From contig NZ_FNDR01000004.1 in the NCBI RefSeq assembly GCF_900099805.1, positions 62,001-126,000 of the forward strand: 64,000 nucleotides of DNA, read 5' to 3'. Source of the DNA: Variovorax sp. OV700 (lineage in GTDB: Bacteria > Pseudomonadota > Gammaproteobacteria > Burkholderiales > Burkholderiaceae_C). Shown here in pieces: positions 54,745 to 62,053 of this stretch. Each line of letters opens with the position of its first letter. The stretch's first letter is position 1. A program made the translations under genes and the position numbers. The notes below the pieces were generated by a model. It was given only the letters and a program-made list of their open reading frames with translations, was not told the origin of the DNA and searched no databases.

Positions 54745-55773
54745 TCATTCCGCGGAGACCAGATAGTCCAGCAGCGCGGACACCCCACGGTTGGCCAACA
54801 TATTCCAGTGATCTTCGGGACGCTGATAACGAAGGCCAGCGAACTCAAAGGTCCCGGGCTCTGGCATGAGCGTTGGCTCTACCTGGACTGCTTCGCGAAA
54901 CGCGCAATAGTAGGCAACCCTGGGATCGATGTCGATGAAGGCGGCCGACAATCCGAGCGAACGGATGTGATTGGGAAAGCTGTCGTAGAGGATCCCCAAG
55001 GCATTGATCCCGGTCCGGGAGTAGCCATCCCCGCGAATCGCCAATCGCATCACAGTTTCAAGGGTGACCCCATTGCCAAACTTACGCAGCAACGAGAACA
55101 GTATCCACGTCACCTCGTTCCCTTCCACGGTTCCTCGCACGCGCTCCCCCAGAGCCAGAACTTCGGCGACGACGGACTGCAGCAGTTTCTCGCCCAGACC
55201 TTCACCCGTCTGCGCCAGCAGACCTGTGATTGCCGTGACCAGCGTAAGCCGCCCCGTAGCCGAGGCGGCCCGAAGTGCGTCCAGCAGGCTGAGGACCAGC
55301 TGCGTTTTCCCACGCCAGCGCGCAATCTCTTGCAGGTCTCTTTCCAGACCGTTGCCGAGCGTCTGCTGTGCGGGAATCCGAAGTATCCAGGAGGCCTGAT
55401 CAGTTGCAAGGACCTCCGACGGGCCCATCGCACTTAAAAGCCACTCCTGTAGCCATACGTACCACGCTTCTTTCGCTACCGTATCTACAACCACAAGGAC
55501 AAGCGGATAGCGACATGCAGCCGCGTAGGTCAAGTACTTTCTCTCAATGCGAATACTGACAAATTGATCTGCGCGCTCAACCCCCGCAATGCCCTTGATT
55601 TGCAGTTTTAGGATTTCACCTCGGACTTCGGGGGCTGCAAGCTCAGCCTCAAGATCGATCCCGAAATCGTCGCTGAGGTCGCGCGCGATCCAATCCTCAT
55701 GCTCAGCGATAAGTGCCGCCACCCATCGTTGAGCGAAGCTACCGATGTGTTGCTGGGAGGAACGCTTGGCCAT
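54745..55773 (-). CDS. DUF4365-domain protein (PD-(D/E)XK-like)
   Basis: 342 aa from the ATG at 55773, which has GGAGG five bases upstream; an upstream in-frame start at 55800 is less likely. The N-terminal 150 residues fit DUF4365: DLSDDFGIDLEAEL, then ILKLQIKGIAGV and FVSIRIERKYLTYAAACRYP with VLVVVDTVAKEAWYVWLQ. The acidic residues and Q-x-K form a PD-(D/E)XK-like nuclease site. The rest is helical and unrecognised. It is convergent with the DUF7002-like gene and follows the kinase-like gene by 45 bp on its own strand. Confidence 0.75.
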   Translation of the reverse strand: MAKRSSQQHIGSFAQRWVAALIAEHEDWIARDLSDDFGIDLEAELAAPEVRGEILKLQIKGIAGVERADQFVSIRIERKYLTYAAACRYPLVLVVVDTVAKEAWYVWLQEWLLSAMGPSEVLATDQASWILRIPAQQTLGNGLERDLQEIARWRGKTQLVLSLLDALRAASATGRLTLVTAITGLLAQTGEGLGEKLLQSVVAEVLALGERVRGTVEGNEVTWILFSLLRKFGNGVTLETVMRLAIRGDGYSRTGINALGILYDSFPNHIRSLGLSAAFIDIDPRVAYYCAFREAVQVEPTLMPEPGTFEFAGLRYQRPEDHWNMLANRGVSALLDYLVSAE

Positions 55774-55818
55774 CCCGCCTCCGTCAAGCAGCGCACACAA
55801 TGCGACCGTAGGGGCTGA

Positions 55819-56397
55819 TCAAGACGACTTGTCGCACGCCGTGCTCCCGAACAAGTGGTCAATGACCTGCTCTACTACTACAGCGCTCGAGACAGTACTC
55901 GTGTCAAAGCACAGGTCGGCGATCTCAATCAGGGACCGTGACTCGACCTCGTTGGGACGCTGAACGAATTCGTCATAGGAGCTTGCGTCGCCATACTCGT
56001 CACCTGCGTCCTGCCTCACCTGATACCGTGCTCGAAGAATCGCCTCCGGAGCCCAGAGATGCACGTGAAGAATGGTGCCGTGAATGCGTTCTCGGAAATG
56101 ATGCACCTGTCTGCGCTTCCTTACGGCGTCCAAAAGCCACCGGGCGCTGGGCTTTTCGATCATCTGAGCCTGAGATGCGATGACCGGCCAGGTGAAGTCC
56201 GTCTCCACGTCTTGCTGGTCCCCCAGATCCTGCATGGCGACCCGGTTGATGGAAATTCCGCGTTGTACGGCAATCTCCTTGAGATGCCGGCTGGTACTGA
56301 CTCGGCTGAATCCATTGCCTGCTTCCAGCAGGCCTGCAACGCTCGTTTTGCCAGCACACACGGCACCGCTTAGAAGAACCAAATGGTCGTTGTCCAT
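55819..56397 (-). CDS. Nucleotide/nucleoside kinase-like P-loop protein
   Basis: 192 aa. Walker A is LVLLSGAVCAGKTSVAGLLE at the N-terminus. The chain continues as an adenylate/deoxynucleotide-kinase-like fold with RVSTSRHLKEIAVQRGISIN (nucleotide-binding helix), FRERIHGTILHVHLWAPE and a lid-like ILRARYQVRQDAGDEYG. GGAAGGGG before the ATG supports the start. It resembles the P-loop half of the facing PurZ-like fusion in its opening. With the MazG-like and PurZ-like genes it suggests phosphorylation of an unusual nucleotide. Confidence 0.75.
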   Translation of the reverse strand: MDNDHLVLLSGAVCAGKTSVAGLLEAGNGFSRVSTSRHLKEIAVQRGISINRVAMQDLGDQQDVETDFTWPVIASQAQMIEKPSARWLLDAVRKRRQVHHFRERIHGTILHVHLWAPEAILRARYQVRQDAGDEYGDASSYDEFVQRPNEVESRSLIEIADLCFDTSTVSSAVVVEQVIDHLFGSTACDKSS

Positions 56398-56511
56398 TAT
56401 TCCCCTTCCTGCTTTTTAGGCATTAAGGGGTAATGTATCTACCTGTTTCCAAAAAGCAAAGGGATCTTGCTACTCGCGTTCGCGCTACTGAAAGCGAAGC
56501 GGAGACTACTC

Positions 56512-56940
56512 CTAGCGTATCGCACTGGAAAGCCCCAGCACATAGTCATCGATTTGCTGGTCGGGTGATGCCCAGGCAGGCGGCTTCAAGATCTTGCCCT
56601 CTTCATCGAGCCGGATGGCTCCGTCTGGCCATCTCTTAGCCATGTTGGCGACATGAACAATCTCAAAGACGCGGCCCGGCGGCACGCCCATTTCGACCAA
56701 AGTCCCGATGGCCAAATACATCAGATCCACCATTGCGTCCGCCTGCTGGGAGATGGTGACCGCCGAATCGAATTCGTCCAACTCTTCACGCATCCACTTC
56801 GATCGTGCTTGGGTTCGTCGCGAGGCCAGGAGTTGCGGTGCGTCTGCTATTGGAAGTCCTAAGCTTAAATGGAAGTTTAGAACGGTGCGCCAAATATCGT
56901 TGACTGCCTCTTCGCAAGGGACGGTTGAATCATTCGACAT
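56512..56940 (-). CDS. MazG/HisE-fold pyrophosphohydrolase, MazZ-like
   Basis: 142 aa, all helical. The metal-binding pattern is WMREELDEFDSAVT followed by QADAMVDLMYLAIGTLVEMG (the E-E-x-x-E ... D-x-x-D of all-alpha NTP pyrophosphatases), then IVHVANMAKRWPDG, which recalls the E-V-H-x-x-N-M-x-K-x-x-D-G ending of phage-type family members. Phage MazZ hydrolyses dGTP (and related NTPs) to dGMP, the substrate of PurZ. GGAG six bases before the ATG supports the start. First gene read on the minus strand of this half-cluster. Confidence 0.82.
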   Translation of the reverse strand: MSNDSTVPCEEAVNDIWRTVLNFHLSLGLPIADAPQLLASRRTQARSKWMREELDEFDSAVTISQQADAMVDLMYLAIGTLVEMGVPPGRVFEIVHVANMAKRWPDGAIRLDEEGKILKPPAWASPDQQIDDYVLGLSSAIR

Positions 56941-57020
56941 GCGTACTCCATTGAAGTATTGGAATCGATAGAACCTTCAGCTCTCGGTTCATCTAGCCAA
57001 GGCGGTTGAGTGACTACAGG

Positions 57021-58019
57021 CTATTTCGTTTGGGCTGCAGAAGCAAACGCGTTCCGCTCGAACGGCGAAAGCCCTCTGATGTAACGATGCACGGTGCTCT
57101 CCGAGCGATGCCCCGTCTGCCGCTGGATCGCCCAGGTGGGCACGCCAGCCTTAGCAGCCGCAGTGAGCAAGCCAGAGCGCAGGCTGTGCGCCGAAAAGCC
57201 ACTCGGATCGAGCCCGCAATCGCGCATGCGCCGCCGCATCACTCCGCCTACGGCCGCACCGCTCAACCCACCGCCGGGCTTGCCGTACCGATCCACCCTC
57301 CGAAACAATGGCTTTGCGTCGAGCTCCTCCGGGTCCATCTCACGCACCAGCTGAATCCAGCTTTTCAGCAACTTGGCTGGGCACATCCGCCCCGGCCCAT
57401 GTGGCAGCGCGACCACCCTGCCCTTGCCCTGTTGGTCGGTCTTCGAGCGCACCAGTGAGACTGTCACCCCTTGGGCGTCGAACACCAGGTTCTCGAGTTT
57501 GAGCCGTGCCAGTTCCGATCTCCGAAACCCTCCCGCGAATCCCACCACCAGCAAGGCCCGGTCCCGCAGGTCTCGCACAGGATCTAGGTGCCTCTGCGGC
57601 TTGGCGAGGAGGCGCAGCATCTCGATGCTGATCGGCTTGGCCTGCCTCTGTGCCGATCCATGGATTCGTCGGATCCCCCGCATCGTGGCCTGCACCAGTT
57701 CTGACCGCGAGGGCGACGGCTTGCCCAGCACCGTGTGGGCGCTGGCAATCGCAGCCAAACGCCGGTTCAAGGTGCTCGCCTTGACCTTGCCAGCGAAGGC
57801 GGCCAGGTACCGCGCCACCATCGCTGGCGTGGCGGGTACCCTGCCGCCCCAGTCCCGGAAATGCCTGAGGTCGGCGGCATAGGCCCGCCGCGTGCTGTCC
57901 GCCACGGCGCTGGCGACATAGTGGTCGAACTGGGCACGGACCTTCCTAGGTTTGACCGCTCTGGTGGGCCTGCGCGCGACGGAGGCGACGGTCGACGAAT
58001 TGATGCGAACCTTCTTCAT
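57021..58019 (-). CDS. Tyrosine site-specific recombinase
   Basis: 332 aa. An N-terminal SAM-like domain (SAVADSTRRAYAADLRHFRD) is followed by the catalytic domain with all expected residues: Arg in GGFRRSELARL near residue 166, HSLRSG near 273, the G-H of IQRQTGHRSEST and the nucleophile Tyr in VHRYIRGLSPF. AAGGCGAG precedes the ATG. It is probably the integrase or resolvase of an integrative element whose cargo lies on one or both sides; the att site is not identified. Confidence 0.93.
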   Translation of the reverse strand: MKKVRINSSTVASVARRPTRAVKPRKVRAQFDHYVASAVADSTRRAYAADLRHFRDWGGRVPATPAMVARYLAAFAGKVKASTLNRRLAAIASAHTVLGKPSPSRSELVQATMRGIRRIHGSAQRQAKPISIEMLRLLAKPQRHLDPVRDLRDRALLVVGFAGGFRRSELARLKLENLVFDAQGVTVSLVRSKTDQQGKGRVVALPHGPGRMCPAKLLKSWIQLVREMDPEELDAKPLFRRVDRYGKPGGGLSGAAVGGVMRRRMRDCGLDPSGFSAHSLRSGLLTAAAKAGVPTWAIQRQTGHRSESTVHRYIRGLSPFERNAFASAAQTK

Positions 58020-58068
58020 GATATTGCTCGCCTTCTTGGAAGCGGATGGGTTTGTTCTTGGGAATGAG

Positions 58069-58092
58069 CAACGCCCGCGTTGGCGGGCGTTG
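58069..58092. terminator. Strong hairpin between integrase and FtsZ-like gene
   Basis: CAACGCCCGC-GTTG-GCGGGCGTTG: a perfect 10-bp stem with a 4-base loop. On either strand no long U-tract follows, so it may be a weak terminator or a protein-binding or recombination-related structure beside the integrase start. Confidence 0.4.
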
Positions 58093-58140
58093 GTTGGTGT
58101 TCGGTGCCATGGCAGGTGCCCATGGCCGGTTCAAGGCGAC

Positions 58141-59022
58141 CTACTGGAAATGGGTGCGTGATCGCAGCGTGCTCACCACCAGCGTCAGATACGCGGTCTG
58201 GTCCTCACCGGTGGGCCGGCTACGCAACCGGATGGTCAGGTGCAAGGCCCCTGCCCCCAGTGCCTCGCTCAGGCTGCGCCCCAGGCCGCGCACCATGCGC
58301 ACCGTGAGCTGGTACTCGGACGGCGCCCACAGCACGAGTACGGCGCCCAGCGCATCTTCCAGCCACACGCCCCGGTGCTGGAGCTCCTCCAGGACCTCCA
58401 CCATGGCGGCATCCAGCTGCGTGGGCTTGTCCAGCGGCTGCGTGAAGAGTTCCAGCCGCACTTGGCCGAAGTCCAAGGTTTCGACGACATCGCTGTGGTC
58501 CCAGGCCGCTTCCATGATCGACAGGCCCGCCAGCACCGAACGCTGCAGCCCCACGTAGAACCATTGCAGCGGCGCCAGCTCGACCGGATCGTCTGGATCT
58601 GAGATGTCGACGCGTGCGTCGATCGAATCACACAGGATACCGAGGAGCGAATCGCGGTCCGGCGGCGGGCGGTGATGCGCCCCAACCACCACGCCGACGA
58701 CGTGAGCCTCCTGCGCCCAGATCCGCCAGACCAGCAGCATCGCCGCCTCGATCTCCACTGGGGTGAGGTCGAGGCCGAAGGCCAGGCACAGGATTCGGGT
58801 GTCCGCCAGCTCCATTTGGGCGACGGCCGCATCCGCCGCCTCGCCGGTCTCGATCTCGAGCACGCAAGGCGGCTGGTTCAGCAGATCGGCCAGCGGCGTG
58901 CGCGGCGGCGCATCGATGTGGGTGTGGAAGCGTTGAACAAAGTGGCGGCCTGAGGCGCCAATGCCGATCAAGCGGACAGCAGCGGTCGGCCCGCTGTCGG
59001 CGGGCGTGTGTAGAACATTCAT
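58141..59022 (-). CDS. Hypothetical protein, possibly FtsZ/tubulin-like
   Basis: 293 aa from the ATG at 59022, with AGGTAG upstream; the open frame before it is not protein-like. The opening AAVRLIGIGASGRHFVQRF resembles the first strand and G-box loop of FtsZ (I-G-V-G-G-G). LADTRILCLAFGLDLTPVEI and AHVVGVVVGAHHRP could be later strands. The G-G-G-T-G-S signature is absent, so it is at most a divergent relative. No membrane segment. It belongs to the integrase-proximal module and shares its orientation. Confidence 0.5.
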   Translation of the reverse strand: MNVLHTPADSGPTAAVRLIGIGASGRHFVQRFHTHIDAPPRTPLADLLNQPPCVLEIETGEAADAAVAQMELADTRILCLAFGLDLTPVEIEAAMLLVWRIWAQEAHVVGVVVGAHHRPPPDRDSLLGILCDSIDARVDISDPDDPVELAPLQWFYVGLQRSVLAGLSIMEAAWDHSDVVETLDFGQVRLELFTQPLDKPTQLDAAMVEVLEELQHRGVWLEDALGAVLVLWAPSEYQLTVRMVRGLGRSLSEALGAGALHLTIRLRSRPTGEDQTAYLTLVVSTLRSRTHFQ

Positions 59023-59088
59023 GAGAGCTACCTGTGAGCCGCGCGCATACGGGCGGCGGCAAATGAGATGAAGACGGAAAAAGCAAAA

Positions 59089-59120
59089 GCGCCGCACCAG
59101 CCTCTCGGCCAGCACGGCGC
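59089..59120 (-). terminator. Probable Rho-independent terminator
   Basis: On the minus strand GCGCCG ... CGGCGC form a stem that is followed by TTTTGCTTTTT. It lies downstream of the lipoprotein gene and upstream of the FtsZ-like gene. A second hairpin, AGTAGCG-CGTTGT-CGCTACT (59140-59159), sits directly after the lipoprotein stop codon. Confidence 0.5.
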
Positions 59121-59168
59121 CTTCGCAAAGGGCGTTGTCAGTAGCGCGTTGTCGCTACTGCATGAAGC

Positions 59169-60566
59169 TCAGCACGCGCTGTCCAGGCCGTCGGCCGCGA
59201 AGTTCTTGGCGTCAGTGCGCGTCAGGTCACGCAGGCACACCGGCGTCTTGCTGCTGATCGCCTTGTCCAGCAACGCATAGTCCATGCGCCGCATCATGCT
59301 GGCCTGCATCCAGACAACGTTGCCCTTGCCGGTGTGCAGGCACACGGCCTCCTCGCCGCAGGGCTCGTACTTGGTGATGAGCGACATGAGGCTCTCGGGA
59401 CCGGAACTCGGGGCCGGGGCGGGCGCACGCGATGCGGCTGCCGGTGCAGCGCCCGTGCCTGCAGCTGCGGTAACGGCGGCCTCTTCCTTCTTGGTTTGCG
59501 CCACCAGGGCGCCCCAGTCCGAGTTCTCCGTGCCCGGCAGGCAGTCCACCGCCTCGCCCTTGTCGTTACGGAAGGTCGAGTAACCCTTGGCGGTGAACAC
59601 GGCGGGGTCCTGCGTCTTCTGGACGCCGACCAGGCAGACGGGCTGGTTGACCCGGTATGCCACATCGAGCGCATTCATGCCGCGGGCGTCGACCTTGCTG
59701 GCGTCGAGCTGGTAGTGGAAAGCGTCCGTCTCGTTCACGTTGTCGCGGCCGCGAAAGCACACCAAGCCCCGTTCATGGCACCGGCCCTTGGCGTTGTCCG
59801 GCTCCCGCCAGTCCAGGATGTAGACCACCTTGCGCCACTTACCGCTGGCGGAGAGGCGGTCGACCTCGGCCTGCTTCTTGGCATTCGCCTCGGTCTCCTT
59901 GGCTTGGCGCTTGGCCTGCTCCTTGGCGAAGGCGTCCGCGAGAACGATGACGCGCATGTAAGGCACGGTGCCGGACACGTTGACGTTCGTAGTGACGTAG
60001 AAGTTGGACTTGCCCTCTTCCTTTTGCACCTGGTAGGTCAATGACTTACGAATGGGGTCCGGCGAGGCTTGGGGGCCGTGGTTCCAGACCTGAAACTGCG
60101 CCACCTCGGCCTTGGCCTTCTGCAGCGGCGTGCCCTGCGGGTTGGTCAGCGCGGCGAAGGGGTTGAGCGAATCGAGCACACCGACGAGGGGGCTGGTGAT
60201 GGCGGCCATGTACTGGTTCATGGCCTTCACCTTGTCGGCGGAGGCTTGCACCGTGAAGGTGACCTTGCAGCTACGGACCTTGAGCTTCTCGTCGTAGGCG
60301 GTGACGGTGGGCGTCTCCAGCGCGATGGCGGCGATGTCCTTGCTCTGGACCTGCAGGTCCTTGAGGTGGTCGTCGTGCGCTTGGGCGACGAGGTCGCGGA
60401 TCGAGCTGGTGACCTCGGTGTCGTTGCAGGGTGGGGCCTCGGGGCCGCAGCCTGCAAGCAGCGGTGAGATTGATGCAGCCAGCACTATCGCGAGAGCACG
60501 GCCTTTTCGCTGCGTCAGCGCCTCACTGATGGCTTGGAATCTCGATCTTGTACTTTTTGTGAACAT
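59169..60566 (-). CDS. Lipoprotein of unknown function
   Basis: 465 aa from the ATG at 60566, with GGAG six bases upstream. The signal peptide AIVLAASISPLLAGCGPE ends in a lipobox L-A-G-C, so it should be attached to a membrane. A coiled, Lys/Gln/Ala-rich segment (FAKEQAKRQAKETEANAKKQ) divides an N-terminal domain from a Cys-containing C-terminal half with a Pro/Ala-rich linker. Six or more cysteines (GRCHERGLVCFRG, QPVCLVG, CLPGT, PCGEEAVCLH) suggest disulfides. Not recognised; this type often accompanies integrative elements. Confidence 0.65.
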   Translation of the reverse strand: MFTKSTRSRFQAISEALTQRKGRALAIVLAASISPLLAGCGPEAPPCNDTEVTSSIRDLVAQAHDDHLKDLQVQSKDIAAIALETPTVTAYDEKLKVRSCKVTFTVQASADKVKAMNQYMAAITSPLVGVLDSLNPFAALTNPQGTPLQKAKAEVAQFQVWNHGPQASPDPIRKSLTYQVQKEEGKSNFYVTTNVNVSGTVPYMRVIVLADAFAKEQAKRQAKETEANAKKQAEVDRLSASGKWRKVVYILDWREPDNAKGRCHERGLVCFRGRDNVNETDAFHYQLDASKVDARGMNALDVAYRVNQPVCLVGVQKTQDPAVFTAKGYSTFRNDKGEAVDCLPGTENSDWGALVAQTKKEEAAVTAAAGTGAAPAAASRAPAPAPSSGPESLMSLITKYEPCGEEAVCLHTGKGNVVWMQASMMRRMDYALLDKAISSKTPVCLRDLTRTDAKNFAADGLDSAC

Positions 60567-60704
60567 AGAAGCTCCATAGGGAACGGCAGATTGAAAAGAT
60601 AGACACACTTTACGTTTGGTTTTCATTTAGTTTGCCAGAATCCGCCTCTCAACAAAACGGATAGTTTGTGTACTCTTAGTGTTGGAACCTAAAGACTTGG
60701 GCGC

Positions 60705-61010
60705 ATGCCCCGAGTCATTGCAAACAAGCCCCAGCCGCTGGACCCCGTGTCCAGCAAGGAGCTGGAGCAGCTGCAGCAAACTTTCGGGGAGCACTTGCGC
60801 GCGATGCGACATGACCGTCTCATCACCATCGAACAGCTCGCGGAGTTGGCCGGTCTGCACCCGAACTACGTCGGCTCGGTCGAGCGTGGGGAGCGCAACT
60901 TGTCGCTGTTCAACATCTGGCGCTTGGCAAGCGGCCTCGATGTCTCGGTTGCGCAATTGGTAGAGGCGTTGCCCAAGCGGGTGGTCAAGCGCGCTCGCAA
61001 ACCGAGCTAG
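60705..61010 (+). CDS. XRE-family HTH regulator
   Basis: 101 aa. HTH_XRE domain across residues 25-85: FGEHLRAMRHDRLITIEQLA, then AGLHPNYVGSVERGERN and LSLFNIWRLASGLDVSVAQL. The C-terminus is basic (KRVVKRARKPS). It is divergent from the lipoprotein gene (138 bp) and its stop overlaps the end of the convergent small gene by four bases. It probably regulates the neighbouring element genes. Confidence 0.85.
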   Translation: MPRVIANKPQPLDPVSSKELEQLQQTFGEHLRAMRHDRLITIEQLAELAGLHPNYVGSVERGERNLSLFNIWRLASGLDVSVAQLVEALPKRVVKRARKPS

Positions 61011-61378
61011 TACTCCTCTGGCAGCAGCAGAGTCGTCACACTCCGATCGGCTTCGGTGATCAGCCAGATGCGGTTGTCGTGGTCATCGGCTTCTTTTGAT
61101 GGCTGTGCCGGCGCTGCACCCTTTTCGACCGCCACTTGCAGCGGCAATCGGTAGACCGAGAGCACTCGCAGGCCGTGCTCAAGCGCGTCTTCATTGGTAA
61201 CTACATCTTCAGGATCGATCTCGCCCCAGTCACCGGTGACATGCTTGGCCAGCAGCACCAAGGGGTTGCTGTTGGTGGCATGCATAAGCGCCAGGGCGCC
61301 CGGTGTTGCGACAACACGGCCCAACGCAAAACGTGGTGCACTGCCAGGCTTGAGAAAGGTGCTCAGAAGGTCTTTCAC
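61007..61378 (-). CDS. Small conserved protein typical of plasmids/integrative elements
   Basis: 123 aa. GGAG nine bases before a GTG at 61378 (KDLLSTFLKPGSAPRFAL) sets the start; the frame upstream is open but lacks coding character. Conserved-looking parts are GRVVATPGALALMHATNSNP, LLAKHVTGDWGEIDPEDV and the C-terminal WLITEADRSVTTLLLPEEY. I recall this as a family of unknown function common on plasmids and conjugative elements of proteobacteria. No enzymatic motif seen. Confidence 0.7.
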   Translation of the reverse strand: MKDLLSTFLKPGSAPRFALGRVVATPGALALMHATNSNPLVLLAKHVTGDWGEIDPEDVVTNEDALEHGLRVLSVYRLPLQVAVEKGAAPAQPSKEADDHDNRIWLITEADRSVTTLLLPEEY

Positions 61379-61936
61379 TTGAAATCTCCGTACGAAAGAA
61401 GCGCCCATGCGGCGGCCGCACCTGGCCCAGGGGGCAAGGTGCAGCAGTCGAAAAAAAGCGCGGGGGTGAAACAAAAACGGCCACCAAGGCCAGCGGCAAA
61501 TGCGCTGGCTTGGCGGCCATCAGGGGGCTACAGGCGGCGGTGCGCCTGCACACGGGCGGCGCCTTGCTAGCTTGGCGCTGGCAGGGCTAGCCCGTGGGTA
61601 AATTATAGCATAAATGCGACAAGATGTAACGAAATTAATCGAAAACCCGACTCGGCGTGATCCACAAGGATCGTTGAACGCATGCTCAAAAAACCGTTTG
61701 GACAGCCTGTGGCCTGTCTTCCGAGCGGCCTGCCGCGCCTTAGAGCCGGCCAACCTTGCAGGGCAGGCTGGGCGGCTGCAAGCTGGGGGTTTAAGCCACC
61801 GCCCATGCGGCCGATAGAACGCGCTTTGTGCAAGGTGGCCCAAAAAAGCCCACCTGAGCGCAAAAAGAAAAGGGGGTAAAAATGGGGGTAAACTGCCTGC
61901 CCCGCCTGGAAACCCGCATGGATACTGGGTTGCCGG
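61379..61936. other. Intergenic between element cargo and tRNA-Ser
   Basis: No gene supported. It includes an A+T-rich patch at about 61595-61650 (a likely promoter region), an inverted repeat AGGTGG/CCACCT around GCCCAAAAAAGCC (61833-61855) downstream of the tRNA on its strand, and a short direct repeat GGGGGTAAA at about 61874 and 61892. The right edge of the accessory region probably lies here or at the tRNA. Confidence 0.4.
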
Positions 61937-62021
61937 CGGAGAGTGTGAGATTCGAACTCACGGACGATTTCTCGTCGGCAGTTTTCAAGACTGCTGGTTT
62001 AAACCACTCACCCAACTCTCC
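61937..62021 (-). tRNA. tRNA-Ser(UGA)
   Basis: The minus strand folds as a class II tRNA. The acceptor stem pairs GGAGAGT with ACTCTCC; the anticodon stem-loop is GCAGT-CTTGAAA-ACTGC with anticodon TGA. A long variable arm (CGACGAGAAATCGTC) marks a serine tRNA; the T-arm is GTGAGTTCGAATCTCAC. CCA is not encoded. tRNA-Ser genes are common integration sites, and accessory DNA lies on its 3' side. Confidence 0.95.
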
Positions 62022-62053
62022 GGAACCGTCGATTTTATGCTGACCGTGCGCCC

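Noticed and set aside
61833..61855. Inverted repeat AGGTGG/CCACCT downstream of tRNA-Ser
   Set aside because: The A-run lies in the loop rather than after the stem, so it does not fit a Rho-independent terminator.
61874..61900. Direct repeat GGGGGTAAA as an attachment site
   Set aside because: The two copies are only 18 bp apart and no partner copy was found on the other side of the accessory region.
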